DNA of 64,000 nucleotides from Fumia sp045121595 (GTDB taxonomy: Bacteria; Bacillota; Clostridia; Oscillospirales; Ruminococcaceae): NCBI GenBank assembly GCA_045121595.1, contig JBGVGI010000054.1, positions 62,001-126,000 on the forward strand, read 5' to 3'. Under the pieces are notes generated by a model, which did not search any database, was not told where the DNA came from, and was given only the letters and a program-made list of their open reading frames with translations. The first letter of the stretch is position 1; every line of letters starts with the position of its first letter. Made by a program: the position numbers and the translations under genes. This document shows positions 7,382 to 16,468 of the stretch, piece after piece.

Positions 7382-7873
7382 ATGAGAATAGATTTAAGAC
7401 AACTTTTTGACATTGTCGGAGAGGTAAAAAACATTGACTTATCCCTGGATTTGTCCGAAGAGGAATATAACGGGGAGCATCCTTTTATAACTCCTGTGAG
7501 AGTTTTGGGGCAGATTGAAAATAAAGCTCAAGTGGTACGGCTTGTTTTCAGTGTGAAATTTGCACTTAAACTTCATTGTGACCGTTGTATGGATGAGTTT
7601 CGGAGAGAATATGAGTTTTCTTCCGAACACATACTTGTAAAGGAACTTAATACCGATAACGACGACTATGTTGTCTGTGAGGACAGTATGCTTGATATTG
7701 ATGAAACTGTCCGTGCCGACTTGTTTTTGGAGCTGCCTAACAAGGTGCTCTGCAAGGAGGATTGCAAAGGTCTTTGCTCACAGTGCGGCAAAAACCTGAA
7801 TTTCGATAGCTGCGAATGCGAGAAAAAATCAGTTGACCCAAGACTTGCGGTTCTGGGCGAACTGCTGAAATAG
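7382..7873 (+). CDS. yceD: YceD/DUF177 family protein (linked to 23S rRNA accumulation)
   Basis: 163 residues. The core has LHCDRCMDEF around residues 61-70 and a C-terminal Cys-rich stretch CKEDCKGLCSQCGKNLN plus CEC, typical of DUF177/YceD proteins in Firmicutes. In other bacteria the family is tied to rRNA and 50S assembly. The gene is almost always found before rpmF, as here (23 nt gap), which supports both calls. The biochemical activity is not established. Confidence 0.88.
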   Translation: MRIDLRQLFDIVGEVKNIDLSLDLSEEEYNGEHPFITPVRVLGQIENKAQVVRLVFSVKFALKLHCDRCMDEFRREYEFSSEHILVKELNTDNDDYVVCEDSMLDIDETVRADLFLELPNKVLCKEDCKGLCSQCGKNLNFDSCECEKKSVDPRLAVLGELLK

Positions 7874-7896
7874 CAATAATTTAAGGAGGTGCCAAC

Positions 7897-8079
7897 ATGG
7901 CAGTACCAAAGAGAAAAGTCTCCCCCTCGAGAAGAGACAAAAGACGTTCTAACGTATGGAAGCTCGAAACACCCGCTCTTTCCAAATGCACACAGTGCGG
8001 TGAACTCAAAGCTCCGCATAAAGTTTGCGGAAACTGTGGCTATTACAAAGGTGTAGAGGTCGTTAAAAAAGAAGCGTAA
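7897..8079 (+). CDS. rpmF: 50S ribosomal protein L32
   Basis: 60 residues, normal length. Begins MAVPKRKVSPSRRDKRRSNV and has a zinc-ribbon with Cys 31, 34, 44 and 47. This is the zinc-binding form of L32, so the organism does not use a Cys-less form at this locus. Strong ribosome binding site AAGGAGGTG. Co-transcribed with yceD and followed by a terminator. Confidence 0.97.
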   Translation: MAVPKRKVSPSRRDKRRSNVWKLETPALSKCTQCGELKAPHKVCGNCGYYKGVEVVKKEA

Positions 8080-8111
8080 GCTTTGACCGGTTTTAATAGT
8101 TAAAAGAGCAG

Positions 8112-8146
8112 CCCGATAAGCTTTTCGTCTTATCGGGTTTTCTTTT
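8112..8146 (+). terminator. Terminator after rpmF
   Basis: Stem CCCGATAAG / CTTATCGGG with an 8-nt loop, followed by TTTTCTTTTT. It lies only about 17 nt before the next start codon, so the downstream genes must rely on read-through or a promoter overlapping this region. Confidence 0.85.
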
Positions 8147-8162
8147 TACGGGAGGTGGAAAA

Positions 8163-9470
8163 ATGAGTGTTGTGATTTCGGATGTCGAAAAGAAAAGTCC
8201 TGCCGATAAAGCGGGGATTAAAAAAGGTGAGAAGCTTGTTTCGATAAATAAAAATGAAATCGTTGACGTTTTGGACTACAGATTTTATATGATGGAGAAA
8301 AAGCTTTCTGTGACTGTTATCTCCGAAGATAATAAAGAACGTACCGTTACGGTAAGGAAAAAAGACGAGTATGACGACTTAGGGCTTTTGTTTGATACCT
8401 ATCTTATGGACAAACAACGCTCGTGCAGAAATAACTGTATTTTCTGCTTTATTGACCAGATGCCCAAAGGTATGAGGGAAACTTTGTATTTCAAAGACGA
8501 CGACGCAAGAATGAGTTTTCTTTACGGAAACTATATAACCCTCACAAACCTTTCCGAGCATGATATAAAAAGAACTATTGATATGAAAATTTCACCGATA
8601 AACGTATCGGTGCATACCACAAATCCCGAACTGAGATGTAAAATGATGAATAACCGCTTTGCGGGTGATGCGTTAAAAACTCTGTGGCGGTTTGCCGAAG
8701 CGGGAATATCGCTTAACACTCAGCTTGTTCTCTGTCCCGGAATAAACGACGGAGAAGAACTTAAAAGAAGTTTAAATGATTTAAAAACACTCGGTGAGTC
8801 GCTTTTAACCGTTTCCTGCGTTCCCGTAGGTCTTACAAAATACAGGGAAGGGCTTTTTGAGATAAAGCCTTATACAAAAGAAGAAGCGGCAAAAACTATT
8901 GATATAATCGATGAGTTTGCAAATAAACAGTTTGAAGAAACGGGTGACAGGGTATTTTATGCTGCTGATGAGTTTTATATAAAAGCGGAACGTGAAATCC
9001 CCGATGCCGAATTTTATGGTGAATTCAATCAGCTTGAAAACGGGGTTGGAGTGATAGCACTTCAGCGTCAGCAGTTTATTGATGCGATTGAAGATTTTGA
9101 TGCAGATGATAAGGTCAGAAATCTTACGATTGCAACGGGTGTGGCTTCGGCACCTTTTATTAAGAAACTTATTGACGAAGCGGGAAAAAAATGGCATAAT
9201 TTAAATTGTGAGGTTATTGCGGTAAAAAATGACTTTTTCGGGGAAAATATTACCGTTTCAGGTCTTGTTACCGGCCGTGACCTTATAAACGCTGTAAAAG
9301 GGAAAATAAAAGGGGATACACTTTTAATCCCCGTTGAAATGTTAAGACATCAGGGCGATTTATTTTTAGACGACGTATCGCTCAAAGAAGCAGAAGAAAT
9401 CTTAGGTGCGAGGATTATTCCTGTATGCGCCGACGGATACGAACTGCTTGAGACCATTCTTAATGAATAG
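8163..9470 (+). CDS. DUF512 / PDZ-containing putative radical SAM FeS protein
   Basis: 435 residues. N-terminal PDZ-like segment (about 1-60: VEKKSPADKAGIKKGEKLVS), then CRNNCIFC (Cys 88, 92, 95), the Cx3Cx2C pattern of a radical SAM 4Fe-4S cluster, then the DUF512 C-terminal half. It matches a conserved family found in Clostridia and Cyanobacteria whose reaction is unknown. Its usual neighbour in Clostridia is der, which follows here after 14 nt. An AAGGGAAAA-type site joins the two genes, so they are likely one transcript. Family call is firm; function is not known. Confidence 0.82.
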   Translation: MSVVISDVEKKSPADKAGIKKGEKLVSINKNEIVDVLDYRFYMMEKKLSVTVISEDNKERTVTVRKKDEYDDLGLLFDTYLMDKQRSCRNNCIFCFIDQMPKGMRETLYFKDDDARMSFLYGNYITLTNLSEHDIKRTIDMKISPINVSVHTTNPELRCKMMNNRFAGDALKTLWRFAEAGISLNTQLVLCPGINDGEELKRSLNDLKTLGESLLTVSCVPVGLTKYREGLFEIKPYTKEEAAKTIDIIDEFANKQFEETGDRVFYAADEFYIKAEREIPDAEFYGEFNQLENGVGVIALQRQQFIDAIEDFDADDKVRNLTIATGVASAPFIKKLIDEAGKKWHNLNCEVIAVKNDFFGENITVSGLVTGRDLINAVKGKIKGDTLLIPVEMLRHQGDLFLDDVSLKEAEEILGARIIPVCADGYELLETILNE

Positions 9471-9484
9471 AAAGGGAAAATAAA

Positions 9485-10816
9485 ATGGCAAAACCGATAG
9501 TTGCTATCGTGGGCAGACCCAACGTTGGTAAGTCCACGTTGTTTAACAAGCTTATAGGTCAGCGCCTTTCGATTGTTGAAGATACTCCAGGTGTTACAAG
9601 AGACAGAATTTACGCCGAATGCGAGTGGCTTGACCGCAGATTTATGGTGGTGGACACGGGCGGTATTGAGCCTTACTCTGAGGATATAATTCTTTCCCAG
9701 ATGCGCCGTCAGGCAGAAACTGCTATCGAAAGTGCAAGTGTTATTGTGCTTGTAACAGATATTCACACCGGCGTTACCGCTACCGACCAGGAAGTGGCGT
9801 CGATGCTTTTAAAAAGCGGAAAACCTATTGTTTTGTGCGTAAATAAGGTTGACAGCGTCGGAGAAACTCCTCCTGAGTTTTATGAATTTTACAATTTAGG
9901 ACTTGGCGACCCGATTGCGGTTTCCTCGACACACGGTCACGGGACGGGCGACCTTCTTGACGAAGTTTTGAAACATTTGCCCGAAGAAGACGAAAACGAG
10001 TATGGCGACGACGTGATTAAAGTTGCGGTAATCGGCAAACCTAACGTTGGGAAATCTTCTCTCATCAACAGAATAGCGGGTGAGGAAAGGGTTATCGTTT
10101 CGGATATCGCAGGAACAACCCGTGATGCCGTTGACACGGTGATAGAAAATGAAGAAGGTAAATTTGTTTTTATTGATACTGCAGGTATCAGAAGAAAATC
10201 AAAGGTGCTTGAAAATATCGAAAGATACAGTGTGTTAAGAGCGTATATGGCTGTTGACAGAGCCGACGTCTGCGTTATCGTTATCGATGCAACCGAAGGC
10301 TTTACCGAACAGGACAGTAAGGTTGCAGGTTATGCGCACGAGCAGGGAAAAGCCTGTATCGTTGCGGTGAACAAATGGGATGCCGTTGAAGATAAAAACG
10401 ACAAAACTATGAAAGAGTTTACCGATAAGCTTACAGTTGATTTCAGTTTTATGTCCTACGTGCCGTTTTTGTTTATTTCGGCAAAAACGGGACAGAGAGT
10501 AAATAAGCTTTACGAGCTTATAAAAGAAGTTGCCGAGAAAAACGCTATCCGTGTTACTACGGGTGCGCTCAACGATTTACTCGCTTACGCGACGGCAAGG
10601 GTACAGCCTCCGTCCGATAAAGGAAGAAGACTTAAAATTTACTATATCACTCAGGCGTCCTCAAAACCCCCGACGTTTGTTGCTTTTGTAAACAGACGTG
10701 AGCTTTTCCATTTCTCTTATCAGAGATATCTGGAAAATCAGATAAGGGAAACCTTTGACCTTAAAGGAACTCCCGTAAGGTTTATAGTAAGAGAACGTGA
10801 CAGAAACGATACTTAA
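9485..10816 (+). CDS. der: Ribosome-associated GTPase Der (EngA)
   Basis: 443 residues with two tandem GTPase domains: first P-loop GRPNVGKS at residues 10-17, second GKPNVGKS near 183, each with a DTGG/DTAG G3 motif and NKxD (NKVD, NKWD). A C-terminal KH-like domain follows. Der is needed for late 50S subunit assembly. It lies between the DUF512 gene and plsY, an arrangement common in Clostridia. Confidence 0.97.
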   Translation: MAKPIVAIVGRPNVGKSTLFNKLIGQRLSIVEDTPGVTRDRIYAECEWLDRRFMVVDTGGIEPYSEDIILSQMRRQAETAIESASVIVLVTDIHTGVTATDQEVASMLLKSGKPIVLCVNKVDSVGETPPEFYEFYNLGLGDPIAVSSTHGHGTGDLLDEVLKHLPEEDENEYGDDVIKVAVIGKPNVGKSSLINRIAGEERVIVSDIAGTTRDAVDTVIENEEGKFVFIDTAGIRRKSKVLENIERYSVLRAYMAVDRADVCVIVIDATEGFTEQDSKVAGYAHEQGKACIVAVNKWDAVEDKNDKTMKEFTDKLTVDFSFMSYVPFLFISAKTGQRVNKLYELIKEVAEKNAIRVTTGALNDLLAYATARVQPPSDKGRRLKIYYITQASSKPPTFVAFVNRRELFHFSYQRYLENQIRETFDLKGTPVRFIVRERDRNDT

Positions 10817-10836
10817 TTGAAGGAGAAGGTATTAAT

Positions 10837-11487
10837 ATGGAGATTTGGAGAATAATTTTACCTTTTGTTCTGGCAGTAGTATCGGCTTATCTTATAGGAA
10901 GTATAAACTTTGCAATCATCGTTTCAAAGATTTTTGCAAAAAAAGACATCAGGGATTACGGAAGCGGAAATGCGGGTATGACAAACGTACTGCGTACTTT
11001 CGGCAAAGTTCCCGCTATTCTCACAACGGTTGGAGACTTTTTTAAAGGAGTACTTGCCGTGTGGCTTGGCAGATATATTATCGTGTCTTTTGGCGCGTAC
11101 GTTCCTGAGTATGCCGATTATCTTGTAGCTTTACCCGCTTTGCTCGGGCATTGTTTCCCCGTTTTCCACCAGTTTAAAGGCGGAAAAGGAATTTTGGTAT
11201 CAGCGGGTATAATTTTTATGTTAAACCCATGGATACTTCTGACAATTCTTACGGTATTCGGAGTAGTGGTTGCGTTAAGCCGTATGGTTTCACTTGCTTC
11301 TATCAGTGCCGCTGTTGCTTTCCCGATTTCAACTTTGATTTACGGGCTGGCTTTAAATTCTTCCAACGTTTTGATTGATACAATTCTTGCGATTCTGATG
11401 GCCGCTATGGTTATCTTTATGCACCGTTCAAATATTGAAAGAATTAAAAACGGAACAGAAAGTAAGCTTTTTGAGAAGAAGAAATAG
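10837..11487 (+). CDS. plsY: Acyl-phosphate:glycerol-3-phosphate acyltransferase
   Basis: 216 residues, polytopic membrane protein. Conserved motifs of PlsY are present: GSGNAGMTNVLR, GHCFPVFHQFKGGKG, and SLASI. It makes lysophosphatidate from acyl-phosphate and glycerol-3-phosphate, the first step of phospholipid synthesis. The next gene, gpsA, 9 nt downstream, makes its glycerol-3-phosphate substrate, so the pair is functionally linked. Strong AAGGAGAAGG site. Confidence 0.95.
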   Translation: MEIWRIILPFVLAVVSAYLIGSINFAIIVSKIFAKKDIRDYGSGNAGMTNVLRTFGKVPAILTTVGDFFKGVLAVWLGRYIIVSFGAYVPEYADYLVALPALLGHCFPVFHQFKGGKGILVSAGIIFMLNPWILLTILTVFGVVVALSRMVSLASISAAVAFPISTLIYGLALNSSNVLIDTILAILMAAMVIFMHRSNIERIKNGTESKLFEKKK

Positions 11488-11496
11488 GAGAAAAAT

Positions 11497-12513
11497 ATGG
11501 CTAAAATAACTATTATGGGAACCGGAGGCTTCGGTGTTTCTCTGGCGGTTATTTGCCACAGATTCGGACACGAAGTAACTCTCTGGGGAAAATTTCCCGA
11601 TGAAATTTCAGAAATACGCAAACACGGAGAACATAAAAAGCTACTTCCCGGTGTTGCTGTTGACAGTAAAATCAATATAACTTCAAACCTTGAAGAAGGA
11701 AAAGGTGCAGATATTATAATACTCGCCGTTCCTTCCTTTGCTATACGCGAAACTGCACAAAGGGCAAAAACTATAGCCCTTGAAAAAACTGTTGTTGCAT
11801 CGGTTGCAAAAGGGCTTGAGGATAAAACTCAGAAAAGACTTTCTGAAGTTATAAAGGAAGAAATCCCGGGGAATCCCGTTGTAATACTTTCGGGGCCTTC
11901 ACATGCGGAGGAAATCGCAAGAGGTGTACCGACCACTATCGTTGCGGCATCCTGTGACCGCGAAAGTGCGGAATACGTTCAGGATACTTTAAGCAACAAA
12001 ACTCTTCGCATCTACGTAAGCGACGACGTTATCGGTGTTGAGCTCGGTGGAGCATTTAAAAATATCATTGCGGTTTGCGCAGGAATCTGCGACGGATTAA
12101 GACTTGGTGACAACACAAAAGCGGCGCTTATGACCAGAGGCATTGCAGAAATTGCAAGACTCGGCAAAAAAATGGGTGCCCACAGCAGTACGTTTGCGGG
12201 ACTTACAGGGATAGGTGACCTTATCGTTACCTGTACAAGTATGCATTCAAGAAACCGCCGTGCAGGTATCCTCATAGGTCAGGGGCTTTCACCCAAGGAG
12301 GCTATTGAAAGGGTAGGGATGACGGTAGAAGGTTGTATTGCTACCGAATCTGCATATCATCTTGCAAAGAAAAACGGCGTACCTATGCCGATAGTTGAAG
12401 AGCTTTATAAGGTTTTATATGAAGAAAAGGATATAAAACTTGCACTTTCCGATCTGATGGACCGTCCTCAACGGCATGAAAACGAACAGATTTGGTACGA
12501 AGAAAATAAATAA
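11497..12513 (+). CDS. gpsA: Glycerol-3-phosphate dehydrogenase (NAD(P)+)
   Basis: 338 residues, normal length. Dinucleotide motif GTGGFG (residues 8-13), the LSGPSHAEEIARG substrate segment, and the catalytic-Lys region GAFKNIIAVCAG are visible. It reduces dihydroxyacetone phosphate to sn-glycerol-3-phosphate for lipid synthesis, supplying PlsY. It ends the der-plsY-gpsA run and is followed by a terminator. Confidence 0.96.
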   Translation: MAKITIMGTGGFGVSLAVICHRFGHEVTLWGKFPDEISEIRKHGEHKKLLPGVAVDSKINITSNLEEGKGADIIILAVPSFAIRETAQRAKTIALEKTVVASVAKGLEDKTQKRLSEVIKEEIPGNPVVILSGPSHAEEIARGVPTTIVAASCDRESAEYVQDTLSNKTLRIYVSDDVIGVELGGAFKNIIAVCAGICDGLRLGDNTKAALMTRGIAEIARLGKKMGAHSSTFAGLTGIGDLIVTCTSMHSRNRRAGILIGQGLSPKEAIERVGMTVEGCIATESAYHLAKKNGVPMPIVEELYKVLYEEKDIKLALSDLMDRPQRHENEQIWYEENK

Positions 12514-12517
12514 GATA

Positions 12518-12546
12518 AGCCGAAAGGATTACCCTTTCGGCTTTTT
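12518..12546 (+). terminator. Terminator after gpsA
   Basis: Stem AGCCGAAAGG / CCCTTTCGGCT with loop ATTA, followed by TTTTT. Confidence 0.88.
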
Positions 12547-12560
12547 CAGAAAGGAAAAGT

Positions 12561-14663
12561 ATGAAAGTTTCAGAACCGCTTGCCGTGACGGGGTTTAGTT
12601 TCTGCGTTGCACTTCTTATAGCGTCACTTGTTCCGTTTGACGTTTTACTTATAGCGTTGATACCGGTACTTATGATATTTCTTGGTACCGTAATTTTCTT
12701 TTGGGTAAAAGGCTTTGATGCAAATCGTACGGTTACGGCAATTGCTTTGTTTTTGATACTTGTGGCAGGGTGTATAAACGCGGGATACAGATTTTACACC
12801 GCAAAAGTTGCATCAACTTTTCCTGAAACGCCTGTCGGTATAACTGCAACGGTGGAAAAAGAGTACAATTCGGGAAGTTTTCTTGTAAAAACTGAAAAAG
12901 TTGACGTTGAAAATTTTCCGCAGAAGATAAATATAATGCTTTACCTTGACGGATATGAGTTTACAGAAGGGGAAAAATTTTCCTGTGACATAAAGGTGTA
13001 CAGGGAAATTCCTACCCGCTCACAACTGGGAAAAGGTGCGGTGATAACGGGACGTATCGCGGGTAACTATCTCCTTTTAAAAGAAGCGCCACCTGTAAAT
13101 GAATTTATTTCAGGGTGCAGGGATAAACTTAACGCATCTATAAAAAGGGTACTTTCTTCGCCGTACGATACGGTGCTTATTGCGATGTTGCTTGGTGATA
13201 CCGAGGAGATGGATGATGAAATTTACGATAGCTTCAACGTAGCGGGTATTTCACATATTCTCTGTGTTTCGGGACTTCATATATCTCTGATTTTCGGAAT
13301 ATTTGCAATGCTTTTCGGACTCATATTCGGCAGAAGACTTATTACGGATATTCTCGGAATTTTCTTTTCGATGTTTTTCGTTATGCTTACGGGCGCGGGC
13401 GCATCTTCCGTAAGAGCCTTTATAATGATGGTGGCAATCGTGTTAAGCAGAAACATTGTGAGAAACTACAGCCCTGTCAATATTTTAGGCGGCATCGCAA
13501 TTCTTTTTTGCGTTACCGAGCCGTATATCGTATACAACAACGGATTTCTTATGTCGGTTTTTGCAGTGCTTTCACTTTGCACGGCGGCAAGTGTCTGGAC
13601 GGAAAAGATAATAAAAAGATTTTGTTTACATAATAGATTTGTTATTTATTTTTTAAATCTTTTCTTTGCTTCGTTTACTGTTTCGCTTTTCCTTATACCG
13701 ATTATGATGATAAGCTCAGGCTACACCTCGGCACTTTCACCTATAGCAAATCTTATAGTAATTCCTCTTGTACCCGTTGTTATGATTCTCGGAATAATTT
13801 CTGCTTTGACGGGAGTTGCAGAAGCAGGATTTCTGGCAGAGCTTATTTTAAGGTTTATGCATTTTATTGTCTGTGCAGTTAAAGAGATACCGTTTTCGTT
13901 GTTGCCGCTTAACTTCGGATACGTAAAAGGGTTGCTAATCGGTGTACTTATTATAGTCGTTGCCGTGTTTGCTATCAGGAAACTTAAAGAATATTCGTTG
14001 CGAATTCTTGCAATATGTCTTCTGTTGTTTATAGTGGGTGGTACGGCACAGTATTTTGAAAACCGCAACGTATTAAACGTTATCGTTTTGGAATCAGACG
14101 GTAGTGATAGTGTTGTTATGCATAAAAATAACAAAGCAATCGTGATAAACTGCGGAAGCAGTACTGTTGGCAGAAAAGCTGCACAGTATCTGCGGTCTGT
14201 CGGTGTTGACGATTTTGAATTGCTTTTAATTACAAGTGACAGAGAGGAAGACGGTAAAGGAACGAAAGAACTCAGTTCAAAGAAGCCACCAAAAGAAATT
14301 ATATATTCGCCTTACAACAGCTACGTAAGTGAGTCAGACGATATTATTATGACGGAGCTTTCGCCACTTGAAAGAACTATACTCGGTGACGGGTCACTTA
14401 AGGTGGAAGAAACTGTAACTATAAAGGCAAACGGTGAAGAGTTTTTCGTTGACGAAGATAATTCTTTCGGGATTTTGAATAATGGTGAAAAGATTATTTT
14501 GAGAAAAGGCAAAAAGATAGACACATTGGAGACAAAATATGGTATAATGGGTATAGAAGATATAGAAATACTTGAAAAAGAAAATTTTCTTGCCCTTAAA
14601 GGTAATGAGAAAATTAAACTCAGAATATCCCAAAACGGTAAAATTCTTTTAAAGGAGAATTGA
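12561..14663 (+). CDS. comEC: ComEC/Rec2 family DNA-uptake channel protein, degenerate C-terminal domain
   Basis: 700 residues. Layout: N-terminal membrane helices with an OB-like soluble loop (DUF4131 type), then the Competence domain with many membrane helices, including the characteristic GISHILCVSGLHISL and GAGASSVRAFIM. ComEC forms the inner-membrane channel for single-stranded DNA in transformation. The C-terminal third should be a metallo-beta-lactamase-like nuclease domain. Its outline is there (NVIVLESDGSDSVV, INCGSSTVG), but where the HxHxDH metal motif belongs the sequence reads LITSDREEDGKGT, with no His. So the nuclease site appears lost. Downstream holA follows after 1 nt, a common arrangement. 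Confidence 0.88.
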   Translation: MKVSEPLAVTGFSFCVALLIASLVPFDVLLIALIPVLMIFLGTVIFFWVKGFDANRTVTAIALFLILVAGCINAGYRFYTAKVASTFPETPVGITATVEKEYNSGSFLVKTEKVDVENFPQKINIMLYLDGYEFTEGEKFSCDIKVYREIPTRSQLGKGAVITGRIAGNYLLLKEAPPVNEFISGCRDKLNASIKRVLSSPYDTVLIAMLLGDTEEMDDEIYDSFNVAGISHILCVSGLHISLIFGIFAMLFGLIFGRRLITDILGIFFSMFFVMLTGAGASSVRAFIMMVAIVLSRNIVRNYSPVNILGGIAILFCVTEPYIVYNNGFLMSVFAVLSLCTAASVWTEKIIKRFCLHNRFVIYFLNLFFASFTVSLFLIPIMMISSGYTSALSPIANLIVIPLVPVVMILGIISALTGVAEAGFLAELILRFMHFIVCAVKEIPFSLLPLNFGYVKGLLIGVLIIVVAVFAIRKLKEYSLRILAICLLLFIVGGTAQYFENRNVLNVIVLESDGSDSVVMHKNNKAIVINCGSSTVGRKAAQYLRSVGVDDFELLLITSDREEDGKGTKELSSKKPPKEIIYSPYNSYVSESDDIIMTELSPLERTILGDGSLKVEETVTIKANGEEFFVDEDNSFGILNNGEKIILRKGKKIDTLETKYGIMGIEDIEILEKENFLALKGNEKIKLRISQNGKILLKEN

Positions 14664-14664
14664 T

Positions 14665-15708
14665 ATGCCCTTTTTAAATGATACGGAATTTGCAAAAAGC
14701 ATAAGGGAGGGAACCTTAGCTCCCATATATTTTCTGTACGGAAAGGAATCCTTCCTGGCGGAAGGTTATTTTAAAAAGCTTATCGAAAAAGCCGTTCCAA
14801 AAGGTACGGAAGCTTTTAATTTCCATCAGTTTGACGGTGCGGAGCCTGATATGGTGTCTATCCGTGTTGAGGCGGAAGCGATGCCTCTGATGGCACAGAA
14901 AAAATGCGTGGTTTTAAGAAATCCCAATATTGAGAAAATGGCAAAAGACGATTTTGACGCTCTGCTTGAAATTGCAGAAGACCCTAATCCCACTACCATT
15001 TTCATAATTTTCGTATCTAATTACGAGCTTGATGCAAAAAAGAACGCGAGAGTTAAAAAACTTGCCGATATCGTTGCAAAAAACGGCATAACGGTTGATT
15101 TTTCTCCGAAAACTTCGGGAGAACTTGCAAAAATTATTAAACAGCGCGTTGAAAAAGCAGGGTGTACGATTGATAACACTGTTGCCTATTATCTTATAGA
15201 AAGGTGTGGCGGTGCACTCGAACAGCTTACTGTCGAGGTGGATAAGCTTACAAGCTACCGCCCCGAAAGTGCGATTACCAAAAAAGACGTCGAGGACGTC
15301 ACGGGTATAAGCCTTGAATCTTCGGTGTTTGACCTTGCAAAATCGCTTATGCGAAACGATTTTAACAGAGCTTTCAGAATTCTTGACGAGCTTTTTATCG
15401 CAAGACAGGAGCCGATTGCGATTTTAGGTGTCCTGAATATGACCTTTGTTGACCTTTACAGAGCAAAGGTTGCAATGCTCGGCTCGAAAACCGCAGAGGA
15501 CGTATGCAAACTCTTTCCTTATAAAGGAAAAGAATTCAGGATAAGAAATGCAATGCGTGACGTACCGAAATATTCAGTAAACACTTTAAGACGTTGCCTT
15601 ATGATTCTTACCGATGCGGATATTGCACTTAAAACCACCAAAAATGACGGAAGAATAACTGTTGAAAAGGTTCTTTCTTCGATTTTACAGGAGATTAATA
15701 AAAAATAA
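14665..15708 (+). CDS. holA: DNA polymerase III delta subunit
   Basis: 347 residues. It has the HolA-type start IYFLYGKESFLAEGYFKKL, central LTVEVDKLTSYRPE and SSVFDLAKSLMRNDF, and C-terminal helices. HolA opens the sliding clamp as part of the clamp loader. AAAGGAGAATTG precedes the ATG. It begins 1 nt after comEC and ends directly against rnmV (TAA followed by ATG), so the three are co-translated. Confidence 0.93.
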   Translation: MPFLNDTEFAKSIREGTLAPIYFLYGKESFLAEGYFKKLIEKAVPKGTEAFNFHQFDGAEPDMVSIRVEAEAMPLMAQKKCVVLRNPNIEKMAKDDFDALLEIAEDPNPTTIFIIFVSNYELDAKKNARVKKLADIVAKNGITVDFSPKTSGELAKIIKQRVEKAGCTIDNTVAYYLIERCGGALEQLTVEVDKLTSYRPESAITKKDVEDVTGISLESSVFDLAKSLMRNDFNRAFRILDELFIARQEPIAILGVLNMTFVDLYRAKVAMLGSKTAEDVCKLFPYKGKEFRIRNAMRDVPKYSVNTLRRCLMILTDADIALKTTKNDGRITVEKVLSSILQEINKK

Positions 15709-16296
15709 ATGGAACTTATAAAATGCTCAAAGCCCATAGTGGTTGAGGGGAAATACGACAAAATAAAGCTTTCATCTTTAATAGACGGCACAGTTATCGA
15801 AACAAACGGCTTTACTGTTTTTAAGGATAAAGACAAGCTTGAGATGTTAAGAGTCCTTGCAAAGAAAACCGGTATAATTATTCTTACCGATTCCGATTCG
15901 GCAGGATTTAAAATCCGAAATTACATAAGAGGTGCTATTTCGGAAGGCGAGATAATTCACGTGTATATCCCGGATATCTACGGCAAGGAAAAAAGGAAAA
16001 TAAATCCTTCAAAAGAAGGAAAACTCGGCGTTGAGGGTATAGACGTAAAAACTTTACGTGAATGTTTTGAAAAAGCGGGAGTTTTTACCGAAAATTCCGA
16101 CAAAAAAAGAGAAGAAATTACGAAAACCGATTTGTTTTTCTTGGGACTTTCAGGGACTGACAACGCATCAGCTCAAAGAAAAAAGCTTCTTAAAAAGCTT
16201 AATTTCCCCGAGCTTATCAGTACAAAAGCTCTGCTTCCCGTATTGAATACGCTTTTTGACAGGGAAGAATTTGTGAAAATTTGCGAAGATTTATAA
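15709..16296 (+). CDS. rnmV: Ribonuclease M5 (Toprim domain, 5S rRNA maturation)
   Basis: 195 residues. The Toprim domain shows the acidic residues Glu13 (VVEGKYDK) and Asp61/Asp63 (LTDSDSAGFKIR), followed by a DUF4093-like C-terminal part (about 100-195). RNase M5 trims the 5S rRNA precursor in low-GC Gram-positives. The start abuts the holA stop codon. The protein is close to the usual size. A narrower alternative would be another Toprim nuclease, but the two-domain layout favours M5. Confidence 0.85.
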   Translation: MELIKCSKPIVVEGKYDKIKLSSLIDGTVIETNGFTVFKDKDKLEMLRVLAKKTGIIILTDSDSAGFKIRNYIRGAISEGEIIHVYIPDIYGKEKRKINPSKEGKLGVEGIDVKTLRECFEKAGVFTENSDKKREEITKTDLFFLGLSGTDNASAQRKKLLKKLNFPELISTKALLPVLNTLFDREEFVKICEDL

Positions 16297-16325
16297 AATA
16301 TTTTTGCTTTAACGCAATAAAATCC

Positions 16326-16354
16326 TTGACACAGAGCCTTTCAGGATATAAAAT
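16326..16354 (+). promoter_or_regulatory. Promoter of rny
   Basis: TTGACA, 17-nt spacer, TAAAAT, about 110 nt before the rny start codon. Confidence 0.65.
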
Positions 16355-16468
16355 ATAAATGTGGAAGTTTGTATAATTTCCTATTGGTGCATTGTTGCTG
16401 TGCACCCACTGATATTTTTTTGAAATTTTGAAAATAAAAAATCTTTACAAAGGAGGATGTATCAAAGA

